Assembly: GCF_002179635.1 (NCBI RefSeq)
Contig: NZ_NFOE01000024.1
Span: 1-42,517 of the forward strand
Reading direction: 5' to 3'
Source of the DNA: Campylobacter jejuni
GTDB taxonomy: Bacteria; Campylobacterota; Campylobacteria; Campylobacterales; Campylobacteraceae
Length of the DNA: 42,517 nt
Shown here: one piece after another, positions 26,773 through 35,072 of the stretch
Numbering within the stretch: the stretch's first letter is position 1
Layout of the letters: every line of letters starts with the position of its first letter
Program-made: the position numbers and the translations under genes
The notes under the pieces: model-generated
What the model saw: only the letters and a program-made list of their open reading frames with translations
Told to the model about the DNA's origin: nothing
Database searches by the model: none

Positions 26773-27277
26773 ACTTTTGGTTGTTGTTGATTATCAAAAT
26801 GATTTTATCGATGGTAGCTTAGGTTTTGAAAAAGCTACCAAGATAAAAGATAATATTCTTACTCTTTTAAAAAATCATCAAGGTGATATCGTTTTTACTT
26901 TTGATACGCATGATGAGAATTATTTAAAAACCCAAGAAGGAAAAAATTTACCTATTTATCATTGCATTAAAGATACTTTGGGTTGGCAAATGCCAAGTGA
27001 TTTTGATATGTATTTAAAAAATGCAAAAAAAATCTTTTATAAGAATGCTTTTGGTAGTTTAGAATTGGCTAATTTTTTAAAACAAAATCATTATGAAAGT
27101 ATAGAATTTTGTGGTTTGGTTTCGCATATTTGTGTATTTAGTAATATTATTTTAGCTCAAAGCGCTAGTATCAACTCAAAAATCATATTGTATAAAAATG
27201 CAACAGCAAGCTTTAGTAAGTCTTTGGAAAATAGTGCTTATGAAATTTTGCAAGCTTATGGCGTAGAACTTTTATAA
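26765..27277 (+). CDS. Isochorismatase-family cysteine hydrolase (nicotinamidase-like)
   Basis: A 170-residue alpha/beta hydrolase. VVVD9YQNDFIDGSL, the Lys in KIFYKNAFGS and the Cys in CGLVSHICVFS give the Asp-Lys-Cys triad of the family. The DTHDENY segment retains D-x-H of the nicotinamidase metal site, but the second His (DWHPxxH) is not obvious; the later YHC His is present. Nicotinamidase is therefore likely but unproven. I chose ATG 26765 because the longer in-frame start lies deep in the preceding gene; the first residues then match the family. recO follows after one base. Confidence 0.75.
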   Translation: MTKLLVVVDYQNDFIDGSLGFEKATKIKDNILTLLKNHQGDIVFTFDTHDENYLKTQEGKNLPIYHCIKDTLGWQMPSDFDMYLKNAKKIFYKNAFGSLELANFLKQNHYESIEFCGLVSHICVFSNIILAQSASINSKIILYKNATASFSKSLENSAYEILQAYGVELL

Positions 27278-27278
27278 A

Positions 27279-27893
27279 ATGCAAGGTTTTATCTTACACA
27301 CTCAGAGTGTAAAAGATGAGGACTTAATCGTTTATCTTTTAAGTGCTAAAAAAGTTATTAAAAGTTATAGATTTTATGGAATGAGACATTCTAATATTTT
27401 AAGTGGATATAAGATTGATTTTGAGCTTGAGGAAAGTTCAAGGTTTTTACCACGTTTAAAAGATGTTTTGCATATTGGTTTTTCTTGGATTTTAGATAGA
27501 GAGAGAATGTTTTTTTGGCAAGAATTTATCAGACTTTTTTATTGGCATTTAAAAGATGTTGAGGAAATTGATAGTTTTTATTTTGAGCTTTTAGAAGATT
27601 GTGCTAAACGTTTTGAAAAACAAGATTGCAAGCGTGTTATAGTAGATGCTTATTTAAAAATTTTAAATTTTGAAGGACGTTTACATAAAAGCTTTGTATG
27701 TTTTTATTGCGATGAGTATATACAAAAAAACGTTGTATTAGTAAGAGCTTTTTTACCTGCACATAAAAAATGTGCTTTTGGTTATGAGTTTAAAGCTGAA
27801 GATCTTGCAAAGTTTTATGAAAATTTTAATTCATCGCATTTTAGCGATGAATATATTGATAATTTATATAAAATCATTAAAGAGGGTTTTTAA
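27279..27893 (+). CDS. recO: DNA repair protein RecO
   Basis: A 204-residue protein with the N-terminal OB fold (MQGFILHTQSVKDEDLIVYLLS), a helical middle and a C-terminal CFYC motif that with the later HKKC could form the zinc site. Epsilonproteobacterial RecO is short and divergent. It loads RecA on SSB-coated DNA. The 3' end overlaps a convergent gene by 17 bp. Confidence 0.82.
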   Translation: MQGFILHTQSVKDEDLIVYLLSAKKVIKSYRFYGMRHSNILSGYKIDFELEESSRFLPRLKDVLHIGFSWILDRERMFFWQEFIRLFYWHLKDVEEIDSFYFELLEDCAKRFEKQDCKRVIVDAYLKILNFEGRLHKSFVCFYCDEYIQKNVVLVRAFLPAHKKCAFGYEFKAEDLAKFYENFNSSHFSDEYIDNLYKIIKEGF

Positions 27894-28197
27894 GGGTAAT
27901 ATCATACATCATAATAGCCTCTTGTCTTAATTTTGCGATGATATTTGCACTATCAATATGTGTATTTTTTATAATAGCTTCCTTGCTATTTTTAATATCT
28001 TCCAGTAAATTTCCAAGTTGTTTTTGAGAGCTTTGTAAGCAAGTACTTATACATTTTGGTTGTGTTTGTTGTAAAACTTGCTCGAAATTTAAACTTTGAT
28101 TGTTAAGCTTTGAAGCATGTGCTGCTAAATTGTTTGCACTTGTTCTAATGCCACCTAATGCTTTGTAAATCCCTTTTGAATTGATATGAGCTGCCAT
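27877..28197 (-). CDS. Small flagellar axial-like protein, sigma54-dependent
   Basis: A 106-residue protein without signal peptide. Residues 3-31 (HINSKGIYKALGGIRTSANN, then LAAHASKLNN) resemble the N-terminal D0 helix of rod/hook proteins, which carry an A-L-x-G-(M/I)...NN-A motif, and residues 70-106 are helical, as a D0 partner would be. A GG-N10-GC sigma54 promoter lies just upstream, and AAGGAAGG precedes the ATG. Sigma54 controls rod/hook genes in Campylobacter. It looks like the Cj0122-type gene of C. jejuni (from memory). A rod-like or export-related role is inference; I cannot assign a name. Confidence 0.6.
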   Translation of the reverse strand: MAAHINSKGIYKALGGIRTSANNLAAHASKLNNQSLNFEQVLQQTQPKCISTCLQSSQKQLGNLLEDIKNSKEAIIKNTHIDSANIIAKLRQEAIMMYDITLKNPL

Positions 28198-28251
28198 GAA
28201 CCTTCCTTGTTTTATGGTATCTCTTCATTCATATTGCTTAGAAATTTACAA

Positions 28252-28265
28252 GCAAAAATCATTCC
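28252..28265 (-). promoter_or_regulatory. Sigma54 (RpoN) promoter
   Basis: On the minus strand GG, ten bases, GC: GGAATGATTTTTGC followed by TT. It agrees with GGnnnGnnnnTTGC at every conserved position. The -24 GG is inside the last codons of dus and the -12 GC is 55 nt before the ATG of the small gene, leaving a leader of about 43 nt. Confidence 0.75.
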
Positions 28266-29185
28266 TTATTGAAAAATTCTTGAATATATTTTCGCATAAT
28301 ATCTGCATCATTAATACGATTAACACAATCTCTAAAATTAGAAGCATCGTCATAGCCTTTAGAATATTCATGCAAGTGTTTTCTAAATATGCTTATACCT
28401 TGTTCTTTATAGTGTTTTAGCATTTCTTCAAAATGTGCAAAAATGATTTTATTTTTCATAGCTTTTTCTATTTTTTTGCCAGTTTTTATCTCATAAAATA
28501 TCCAAGGTTTTCCTATGCTTGCACGCCCTATCATCAAAGCATCACATTTTGTTATTTCAAATACTTCTTTAGCATTATCTGCACTAATATCACCATTTGC
28601 TACTAAAGGAATTTTGATATTTTCTTTGGCTAAAGCTATGGCTTCATAATCAGCATTTCCACTATACATTTGTTTTCTAGTGCGACCATGCATACTGATA
28701 AAATTTACTCCAGCATTTTCACACGCTTTAGCGATGGCAATAGGATCTTTTTTTTCAAATCCCAATCTTACTTTGACACTAGTTAATTTTTTATTGCTTG
28801 TTTTTTTGATAAGTTCTAAAATTCTTTGCAATTTATCAAGATCTTGTAAAAGAGCACTACCTGCGCATTGTTTTATAACTTTATTTACAGGACAACCGCA
28901 ATTAAAATCAATCCCATCTATAAAATCAAAACGATTTAAAATTTCTACTGCTTTTTGAATCACACTTTCATCTGAGCCTGCAATTTGAACTATGTAAGGA
29001 TTTTCAAGTTCAGCTTTTTCTAGCATTTTAAGAGTTTTTGAGCTCTCATACACTAAGGCATTAGAACTTATCATTTCACTAATGGTTACATCAGCCCCAA
29101 ATTGCTTGACTAAATTTCTTAAAGGCAAGTCTGAAAAACCCGCCATAGGGGCTAAAAATAAAGGCTTTTTGCTAAAATCTATCAT
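28259..29185 (-). CDS. dus: tRNA-dihydrouridine synthase
   Basis: A 308-residue FMN enzyme that reduces uridines in tRNA. LAPMAGFSDLPLR (11-23), the catalytic C98 in FNCGCPVNKV, and MHGRTRKQMYSG, VANGDI and MIGRASIGKPW complete the TIM-barrel FMN site. It looks DusB-like. It is the last gene of the accD operon; its ATG overlaps the preceding stop (ATGA), and its 3' end holds the sigma54 promoter of the next gene. Confidence 0.94.
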   Translation of the reverse strand: MIDFSKKPLFLAPMAGFSDLPLRNLVKQFGADVTISEMISSNALVYESSKTLKMLEKAELENPYIVQIAGSDESVIQKAVEILNRFDFIDGIDFNCGCPVNKVIKQCAGSALLQDLDKLQRILELIKKTSNKKLTSVKVRLGFEKKDPIAIAKACENAGVNFISMHGRTRKQMYSGNADYEAIALAKENIKIPLVANGDISADNAKEVFEITKCDALMIGRASIGKPWIFYEIKTGKKIEKAMKNKIIFAHFEEMLKHYKEQGISIFRKHLHEYSKGYDDASNFRDCVNRINDADIMRKYIQEFFNKE

Positions 29186-30165
29186 TGTATTAATTTTTCA
29201 AGTTCTATTTTTTTATTATGTTCTCTTAAAAAGAGCAAGAGTCTAAAGTCTTTATGCTCATTTTGATCATTTCCTAATTCATTAAGCAATTCATCATACA
29301 TACCAAATTCTGCTAAAGTATAAAGATAAGCCCTTAAAGCTTGAGAATAACTATCTTTTAACTTTTTAAATAAAGCAATTAATACTTGAGGCTCTATTTT
29401 TTTACAAAGTATTTTAGCACAACGTAAATATGACTTATCATCTAAGGTATTCATACTAAGTAAAACTTCGATTTCGGCATGATTTAATTCTAAGTTTTCT
29501 TTTTCAAATCTATTTAAAAGCAATAAAATATCATCTTGATTTTTTTGTATTTTTAGTATTTTAATTTGACTATAGGGTGCATTTTCTAACACCATTTTAT
29601 AAGCAAAAATTTCTAGTTCATCTGCTAAGGTATCTTTGTTTTTGATAAAAGAAAAAGCATAATTGTTATCATTTTGAAAGTGATTTTTTTCATTTAAAAT
29701 AAAAAATTCATTATTTGGATCTAGCTTGTATTTTTTTAATTCTACAAATTCTTTTTTATCTAAGTTCTTAAAAATATCAATAATTTCATCTATTTTAGGA
29801 TTTTGAATTTTTTCTTTAAAACAAAGGGCTTGAGTGTTTTTTGCTATATTTTGAAATTCTTGAGTTTTAAATTTAACCTTGCTTATTTTTTTTAAAAAAA
29901 TATCAATAATAAAATTTTCATAATTTTTACTATCTTTAATTAGATTTTTGTATTGTAAATGTTTTAAAAAGCCATAAAAACTCATATGTGCTAAAGCTAG
30001 TATCATTAAAAATAAAGCAGGCAAAACAACCCATAAGCTAACAGGCAAATTTAATTCAAAAGTGGAAATTGCAAAAGTGTAATTTCCTAAATTTAGATTA
30101 TAAACTAAGGCTGCAACAATTAAAAGATAAACTAAACTTGCAAAGAAAAATAATCTTATCTTCAT
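29182..30165 (-). CDS. Two-helix membrane protein of unknown function
   Basis: A 327-residue protein I do not recognise as a named family. Two hydrophobic segments (about 5-24 and 42-64) are close to the N-terminus, followed by a mostly charged, Lys/Leu/Asn-rich cytoplasmic part that could be helical repeats (AKILCKKIEPQVLIALFKKL). It lies between dksA and dus with 4-nt overlaps on both sides, so it is co-translated with housekeeping genes. The equivalent slot in C. jejuni also holds a hypothetical membrane protein (Cj0124c, from memory). Confidence 0.82.
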   Translation of the reverse strand: MKIRLFFFASLVYLLIVAALVYNLNLGNYTFAISTFELNLPVSLWVVLPALFLMILALAHMSFYGFLKHLQYKNLIKDSKNYENFIIDIFLKKISKVKFKTQEFQNIAKNTQALCFKEKIQNPKIDEIIDIFKNLDKKEFVELKKYKLDPNNEFFILNEKNHFQNDNNYAFSFIKNKDTLADELEIFAYKMVLENAPYSQIKILKIQKNQDDILLLLNRFEKENLELNHAEIEVLLSMNTLDDKSYLRCAKILCKKIEPQVLIALFKKLKDSYSQALRAYLYTLAEFGMYDELLNELGNDQNEHKDFRLLLFLREHNKKIELEKLIQ

Positions 30166-30518
30166 AGCTCTTTCCTTTTTTCTAGAGTTTCACGGCAATT
30201 GATACAGTATTTTGCGTGAGGTTTTACCTTAAGTCTTTCAGGGTGAATATCATCTTCGCAATACTCGCAAATACCATAAGTATTGTTATCTATTTTACTT
30301 AATGAATGTTTAATTTCTTCTAGTTCGGCTTTTAAATTTTCATTGATTTTAAAATCAATATGAGAGCTATTATCGATTTGCTGCAAATCAACTTCATCTC
30401 TAGGTTCGCTATCTTGTAGATTATGGATATTGTTTATATTACCCTGAAGCTCTTGTAAAATTTCTTTTTGTCTTTGAAGTAATATATTTTTAAATTCCTC
30501 AAGATTTAATTCTTGCAT
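30162..30518 (-). CDS. dksA: DksA/TraR-family zinc-finger regulator
   Basis: A 118-residue protein: an N-terminal coiled coil (about 6-80) with the acidic DEVDLQQIDN tip and a C4 zinc finger C84EYC87...C105INC108. DksA binds the RNA polymerase secondary channel and with ppGpp down-regulates stable RNA synthesis. It is shorter than E. coli DksA (151). The ATG has a weak AGGAG spaced site, and it follows rlmH by 8 nt. Confidence 0.93.
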   Translation of the reverse strand: MQELNLEEFKNILLQRQKEILQELQGNINNIHNLQDSEPRDEVDLQQIDNSSHIDFKINENLKAELEEIKHSLSKIDNNTYGICEYCEDDIHPERLKVKPHAKYCINCRETLEKRKEL

Positions 30519-30526
30519 AAATGCTC

Positions 30527-30982
30527 CTATTTGTGATATGGGTGATTTGTATTAATGCAAAATGCACGATAAATTTGTTCTAAAAGCATGGTTTTGGCAA
30601 ATTTATGCACTAAAGTCATTTTGCTAAGGGCTATACTTGTATGCATTTGTGTAATAAATTCTTGCTCAAACCCATAAGCACCGCCTATAAAAAATGAAAT
30701 TTCATTTTTATCTAGTAATAATTTTGCAAATTCTACACTCGTAAGCTCTTTACCTTTTTCATCTAAGGCTATGCAAAAACCTTTTTTATAAGGATTTAGT
30801 GCATTTGTATAAGATTTTTTTGCTTCTATGATATTAGTGTTTTGTGCTTGATTGATTTTATTATTAAAAATACAAATATCATTAAAACTGCAAAATTTTT
30901 TGATGAGCTTGGTGTAGTGCTCATCTATTTTGCTAAATTCATTGTTATTGTTTTTTTGAATGCTTAAAAGATTGATTTGCAT
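30527..30982 (-). CDS. rlmH: 23S rRNA (pseudouridine1915-N3)-methyltransferase RlmH
   Basis: A 151-residue SPOUT methyltransferase. The SAM-binding knot segments FFIGGAYGF and [22 protein letters not shown] and the C-terminal NHPYHK are the RlmH signatures. It methylates pseudouridine 1915 of 23S rRNA on assembled ribosomes. It starts 3 nt after accD in the operon. Confidence 0.96.
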   Translation of the reverse strand: MQINLLSIQKNNNNEFSKIDEHYTKLIKKFCSFNDICIFNNKINQAQNTNIIEAKKSYTNALNPYKKGFCIALDEKGKELTSVEFAKLLLDKNEISFFIGGAYGFEQEFITQMHTSIALSKMTLVHKFAKTMLLEQIYRAFCINTNHPYHK

Positions 30983-30985
30983 TTT

Positions 30986-31828
30986 TTAGTTTTTAGAAAA
31001 AAATCTTAAAAAATCTGCTATAAATTTTTTATGTTCACTTCTTTCTACAATCGCATCGATTAATCCATGTTCAAGTAAAAATTCGGCCTTTTGAAAGCCT
31101 TCTGGTAAATCAGCTCCTATAGTTTGTTTAATTACCCTAGCCCCTGCAAAACCTACTAAAGCGCCAGGTTCGGCTAAGATGATATCTCCAAGCCAAGCAA
31201 AAGATGCACTTACTCCACCCATGGTTGGATCCGTTAATACTGAAATATAAGGAAGTTTTTCTTCTGCTAGTAGCTTTAATGCTGCACTTGTTTTGCTCAT
31301 TTGCATTAAAGAATAAGTACTTTCTTGCATTCTAGCTCCACCGCTTGCACTAACTATAACAACAGGTGTTTTTTTCTCAATTGCTCTTTCAATCGCTCTA
31401 AGAATTTTTTCACCTTCTACTGAGCCCAAACTTCCTCCCATGAAAGAAAAATCAAAAACAACTAATTGAGTTTTAATGCCATCTATATTACACTCGCCAC
31501 TTATTATGGCGCTTTTTCTTCCTGTTTTTTCTTCGTTTTCTGCTAATCTTTTTTTATATGATTTACTATCTACAAATTTAAGCGGGTCGATCGCATGTAA
31601 ATCTTTATCCATTTCTATAAATGTGCCTTCATCGCTAAGTAACTCGATGCGTTTTAAAGGGTTTAATCTCATGTGAAAATTACATTTAGGGCAAACATTA
31701 TAACAAGTTTCTATTTCTTTATAATACATTAACGCATGACAAGAATTACATTTAACCCAGTGGTTTGGAGCTTCACTTGGAGTAGCTTGTTTGCGTCTTA
31801 TACTAGAAAAAATATCTAAAAAATTCAT
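30986..31828 (-). CDS. accD: Acetyl-CoA carboxylase carboxyltransferase subunit beta
   Basis: A 280-residue subunit. The N-terminal zinc ribbon C27NSC30...C46PKC49 and the crotonase-like core (GGARMQESTYSLMQM, DPTMGGVSASFA, GARVIKQTIG) are intact. With AccA it makes malonyl-CoA, feeding fatty-acid synthesis. It is first in the accD-rlmH-dksA-membrane protein-dus operon and has its own extended -10 in the 50-nt gap after bamA. Confidence 0.97.
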   Translation of the reverse strand: MNFLDIFSSIRRKQATPSEAPNHWVKCNSCHALMYYKEIETCYNVCPKCNFHMRLNPLKRIELLSDEGTFIEMDKDLHAIDPLKFVDSKSYKKRLAENEEKTGRKSAIISGECNIDGIKTQLVVFDFSFMGGSLGSVEGEKILRAIERAIEKKTPVVIVSASGGARMQESTYSLMQMSKTSAALKLLAEEKLPYISVLTDPTMGGVSASFAWLGDIILAEPGALVGFAGARVIKQTIGADLPEGFQKAEFLLEHGLIDAIVERSEHKKFIADFLRFFSKN

Positions 31829-31855
31829 TATCTCTACCTAAAATAAAATTTCAAA

Positions 31856-31864
31856 ATTATAGCA
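31856..31864 (-). promoter_or_regulatory. Extended -10 promoter of the accD operon
   Basis: On the minus strand TGC-TATAAT (hexamer 31856-31861) is a perfect extended -10, 27 nt upstream of the accD ATG and within the 50-nt bamA-accD gap. It would give a leader of about 20 nt, enough for the AGGTAGAG ribosome site. Confidence 0.7.
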
Positions 31865-31878
31865 AGATTTTATTACTT

Positions 31879-34098
31879 TTAGAATCTTGCGCCTAACATA
31901 AATTCAAATTTACTTATGTCGTCTTTTGAGTTAGTATTAAATGGTTTAGCAAAAACTAAATTTAAAGCACCTAGTGGGGTTAGCCACTCAAAACCAACGC
32001 CTGTACTCCATCTTTGAATTTGACTTAAAGAGCTTTGTCCTATGGCACCATAGTCAAAAAATATACTTCCTCTTAGTTTGATTCTATCAAAGATTGGAAA
32101 GCTAAGTTCTACAGAGTTTGCAAAGGCAACTGTACCACCTGTCTCATCGCCCCATTCGTTTTTAGGACTCACGCTTCTTCTATCAAAACCTCTAATGGTT
32201 CCTATACCTCCAAGATAGAGTTTTTCGTTAATTGGTAAATAGCCTTGGTCCCATACTTTATAAAAACTTGCTTTATAACGATAAATCAAATCCCAGCCTA
32301 TAAATTCTTCTAAGCCTTGATAATAATTAAATTTAGTGGTAGAGCTTATAAATTCTTGATCCCCACCTAAGCCTGCATATTCAAGTGAGGTTGAGGCGAT
32401 AAAACCTGATCTTGGTAAATAATAATCATCTGTATTGTTAAATACTATTGAAGGAGTAATAGAGCTTTTGTAAGTTTTTCCAAGTTTATATCCTTGAGCG
32501 ATTAAGCGATCACTTAAATGATAAATATCACTTTGTTCAAGATTATAAGTTAAATCTATGCTTGTATATCTTCCTAAAGTTTTACCAACGCTTATATCAA
32601 AACCATAATTTCTCTCATCATAGCTATCCCACTCTAAACGGTCTGAATATAATGATCCTCCAAGAGAATAATCGCTATCATTTACTCTAGGATTTCTTAA
32701 AGATACTCTACCTGAAAGTGTATCATCGCCTTTGTCTATACTTACACTTCCTTTCATACCAGAACCTAAAATATTTGCATCAGATAATGAAGCACTAAGT
32801 AAAATTCCATCACTAGTTCCATAACCAATACCACCTGAAATAGCTCCAGTTGAAGCTTCCTTGACTTCTACTATTAAATCAATATGTGTATCATCCACTC
32901 TTTGTTCTTTAATGTCTACATTTTCAAAATATGCAGTTCTTCTTAGAGCATTTCTTGAGTCCATTAAATCAGTTCTATTATAAAGATTACCTTCGGTTAA
33001 ATAAAGCTCTCTACGAATAACCCTATCAACTGTCTTGGTATTGCCTGAAACGATGACATCTCTTATATATACTTTTTCATTCGGTATAACTTTAAAAATA
33101 ATCATAGCTTCATGATTTTCTTTATCTTTTTGTATATCAGGTATAACTTGTACAAAAGCATAACCTAAATCTGCTGTTTTGGTTTCTATAGTTTTTATAT
33201 CTTCTCTTAGTTTTTCTATATTGACTATTTTTCCAACACTTAATTTTAAATCATTTGCCAAAGCTTCATTTTCTTCATCGCTAAAAATTGGATTAAAAAT
33301 TTTAATCTCTTTGACTTTATAAACCTCGCCTTCATTGATAAAATAAGTCAAATCAGCTTGATAAGTATCTGTGTAAGTATTTAAAAAAGCAGGAGATACG
33401 CTCACATCAAGATAACCTTCTTTTAAATATACATCTGAAATTCTTGAGCTATCATTTGCAAGATCAAAGATTTTAAGCTTACCATCATTAAAACCCCACA
33501 TCCAACCCAAAGCTTCTCTTTGTTTATTTGCTATTGCAGGTTCAATATCTGAATAACTTAAATTTTTTGCGCCACTTAAATGCACTTTTTCTATGATGAT
33601 ATTTTCCCCACGATTTACCACAAAAGTAAGTTTTAATGAACTTGAGTTACTTAATTTTTCATCTTTGATTTCTACAACAGTATCATAAAAACCTTTGGCT
33701 TGATAAAAAAGTTTGATTTTTTCGGCCGCATCTTTAGCTGAATTTTCATCATACAAAATTCCAGGTTTTAAGCCAACAAGGCTTTCTATTTGTTTTCTAT
33801 CGTTACTCGCTATACCTTGAATATCTATTTTTCCAATAGATGGTTTTTCTACCATTTTAAAAGTTAGCACTCCATTTTTTTCTTCTACTGCTATATCTTT
33901 AAAATAATTTCTATCAAAAAGATTTTTAATCGCTATATCTATACTAGCAGGATCAATTTTTTGTCCTATTTTTAATTTAGAAATCGCAATAGCACTTTCT
34001 TTAGAAAGTTGCGATAAGCCTTCAAATTTTATATCTTTAATCGTAGCTGCACATAAAGAACTTGAGAGTGCAAAGAAAACAAACCATTTTTTCATCAT
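31879..34098 (-). CDS. bamA: Outer membrane protein assembly factor BamA
   Basis: A 739-residue outer-membrane protein: signal peptide (about 1-18), five POTRA repeats (KIDIQGIASNDRKQI, then VHLSGAKNLSYSDIEP, VKEIKIFNPIF, IRDVIVSGNTKTVDRVIRRE) and a 16-strand barrel with GGIGTIRGFDRRSV (the RGF lid-loop motif) and a C-terminal Phe (LGARF). It inserts barrel proteins and is essential. Two ATG codons are adjacent at 34098 and 34095; the second is slightly better spaced from AGG and either could be used. Confidence 0.96.
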   Translation of the reverse strand: MMKKWFVFFALSSSLCAATIKDIKFEGLSQLSKESAIAISKLKIGQKIDPASIDIAIKNLFDRNYFKDIAVEEKNGVLTFKMVEKPSIGKIDIQGIASNDRKQIESLVGLKPGILYDENSAKDAAEKIKLFYQAKGFYDTVVEIKDEKLSNSSSLKLTFVVNRGENIIIEKVHLSGAKNLSYSDIEPAIANKQREALGWMWGFNDGKLKIFDLANDSSRISDVYLKEGYLDVSVSPAFLNTYTDTYQADLTYFINEGEVYKVKEIKIFNPIFSDEENEALANDLKLSVGKIVNIEKLREDIKTIETKTADLGYAFVQVIPDIQKDKENHEAMIIFKVIPNEKVYIRDVIVSGNTKTVDRVIRRELYLTEGNLYNRTDLMDSRNALRRTAYFENVDIKEQRVDDTHIDLIVEVKEASTGAISGGIGYGTSDGILLSASLSDANILGSGMKGSVSIDKGDDTLSGRVSLRNPRVNDSDYSLGGSLYSDRLEWDSYDERNYGFDISVGKTLGRYTSIDLTYNLEQSDIYHLSDRLIAQGYKLGKTYKSSITPSIVFNNTDDYYLPRSGFIASTSLEYAGLGGDQEFISSTTKFNYYQGLEEFIGWDLIYRYKASFYKVWDQGYLPINEKLYLGGIGTIRGFDRRSVSPKNEWGDETGGTVAFANSVELSFPIFDRIKLRGSIFFDYGAIGQSSLSQIQRWSTGVGFEWLTPLGALNLVFAKPFNTNSKDDISKFEFMLGARF

Positions 34099-34127
34099 TT
34101 TACCTAAATTTTTATATACAAAATCGT

Positions 34128-34134
34128 TATAATA
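34128..34134. promoter_or_regulatory. Overlapping back-to-back -10 boxes of tyrA (+) and bamA (-)
   Basis: TTATAATA at this spot reads TATAAT on the plus strand (34128-34133, 39 nt before the tyrA ATG) and TATTAT on the minus strand (34129-34134, 30 nt before the bamA ATG). No -35 is visible on either side in the 74-nt gap. Confidence 0.5.
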
Positions 34135-34172
34135 CCAAAATATTTTTAACTAATGCTTTTTAAGGAAAATTT

Positions 34173-35000
34173 ATGAAAGTTAGTATAGTTGGACTTGGCT
34201 TAATAGGCGGATCTTTGGGTCTTAGTTTAAGAGAGAATAAATTAATAGATTTAGTTTGCGGGTACGATATAAATAAGGAATTTGAACAAATCGCGCTAGA
34301 GCGAAAATTAATAGATAAAATTGTTTCTTTTGAAGAGTTAAAAAAATGTGATGTAATTTTTTTAGCTATCCCTGTAAGAGCTATTGTAAAAATTTTAAAA
34401 GAATTTCAAGGCATTTCCAAAGATTGTACTATCATTGAGCTTGGAAGTACAAAAGAAGAAATTATTAAAAATTTACCATCTGATTTACAAAGTCAATTTA
34501 TCGCAGCTCATCCTATGGCAGGAACGGAAAATAGCGGTCCAAGTGCAGCTATAAAAGATTTATATAAAAATGCAGTTTGTGTTTTGTGTGATGTACAAAA
34601 TGCTGATCATATTCATCAAAAAAGAGCTATAGAAATTTTTTCAGATTTAGGAATGAAGCTTGTATTTATGGATAGTATCTCACATGATCATCATGCTTCT
34701 ATTATTTCACATTTACCGCATGTGATTAGCTTTTCTTTGGCAAATTTTGTAATGAAAGAAGAAAATAAAAAAAATATAGCCCACCTAGGTGGTCCTTCTT
34801 TTAAAGATATGTGTAGAATTGCAAAATCAAACCCTCAAATGTGGAGTGGTATTTTTGAGCAAAATAAACAAAATTTATTAAATTCTATTGATTTGTTTCA
34901 AAAAGAATTGCAAGAGTGTAAAAAAATGATAGAAAAATGTGATATAAATGAGCTTGAAACCTGGATTAAAAGTGCAAATAAATTAAGAGAAATTTTATAA
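34173..35000 (+). CDS. tyrA: Prephenate dehydrogenase
   Basis: A 275-residue NAD(P)-dependent enzyme of tyrosine synthesis. The dinucleotide loop G7LGLIGGSLG and the HPMAGTENSGPSAA and SHLPHVISFSLA blocks place it in TyrA. It has neither a chorismate-mutase nor an ACT domain. AAGGAAAATTT precedes the ATG. It opens a long plus-strand run after the divergent bamA. Confidence 0.95.
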   Translation: MKVSIVGLGLIGGSLGLSLRENKLIDLVCGYDINKEFEQIALERKLIDKIVSFEELKKCDVIFLAIPVRAIVKILKEFQGISKDCTIIELGSTKEEIIKNLPSDLQSQFIAAHPMAGTENSGPSAAIKDLYKNAVCVLCDVQNADHIHQKRAIEIFSDLGMKLVFMDSISHDHHASIISHLPHVISFSLANFVMKEENKKNIAHLGGPSFKDMCRIAKSNPQMWSGIFEQNKQNLLNSIDLFQKELQECKKMIEKCDINELETWIKSANKLREIL

Positions 35001-35007
35001 AATTTTT

Positions 35008-35013
35008 TATAAT
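35008..35013 (+). promoter_or_regulatory. Possible -10 box upstream of the M23 peptidase gene
   Basis: A perfect TATAAT lies 60 nt upstream of the ATG in the 72-nt gap after tyrA. There is no TG extension or -35 box. A small AT palindrome overlapping the tyrA stop lies just before it. Confidence 0.42.
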
Positions 35014-35072
35014 TTACTCTTAATTTGCTAAAGAATAATATATTTTTAAAAAAATAGATTGAAAGTGAAAAT

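Noticed and set aside
28196..28420. 74-residue plus-strand frame over the small flagellar gene promoter and dus
   Set aside because: Antisense shadow of dus and of the sigma54 promoter region; hydrophobic by A/T content.
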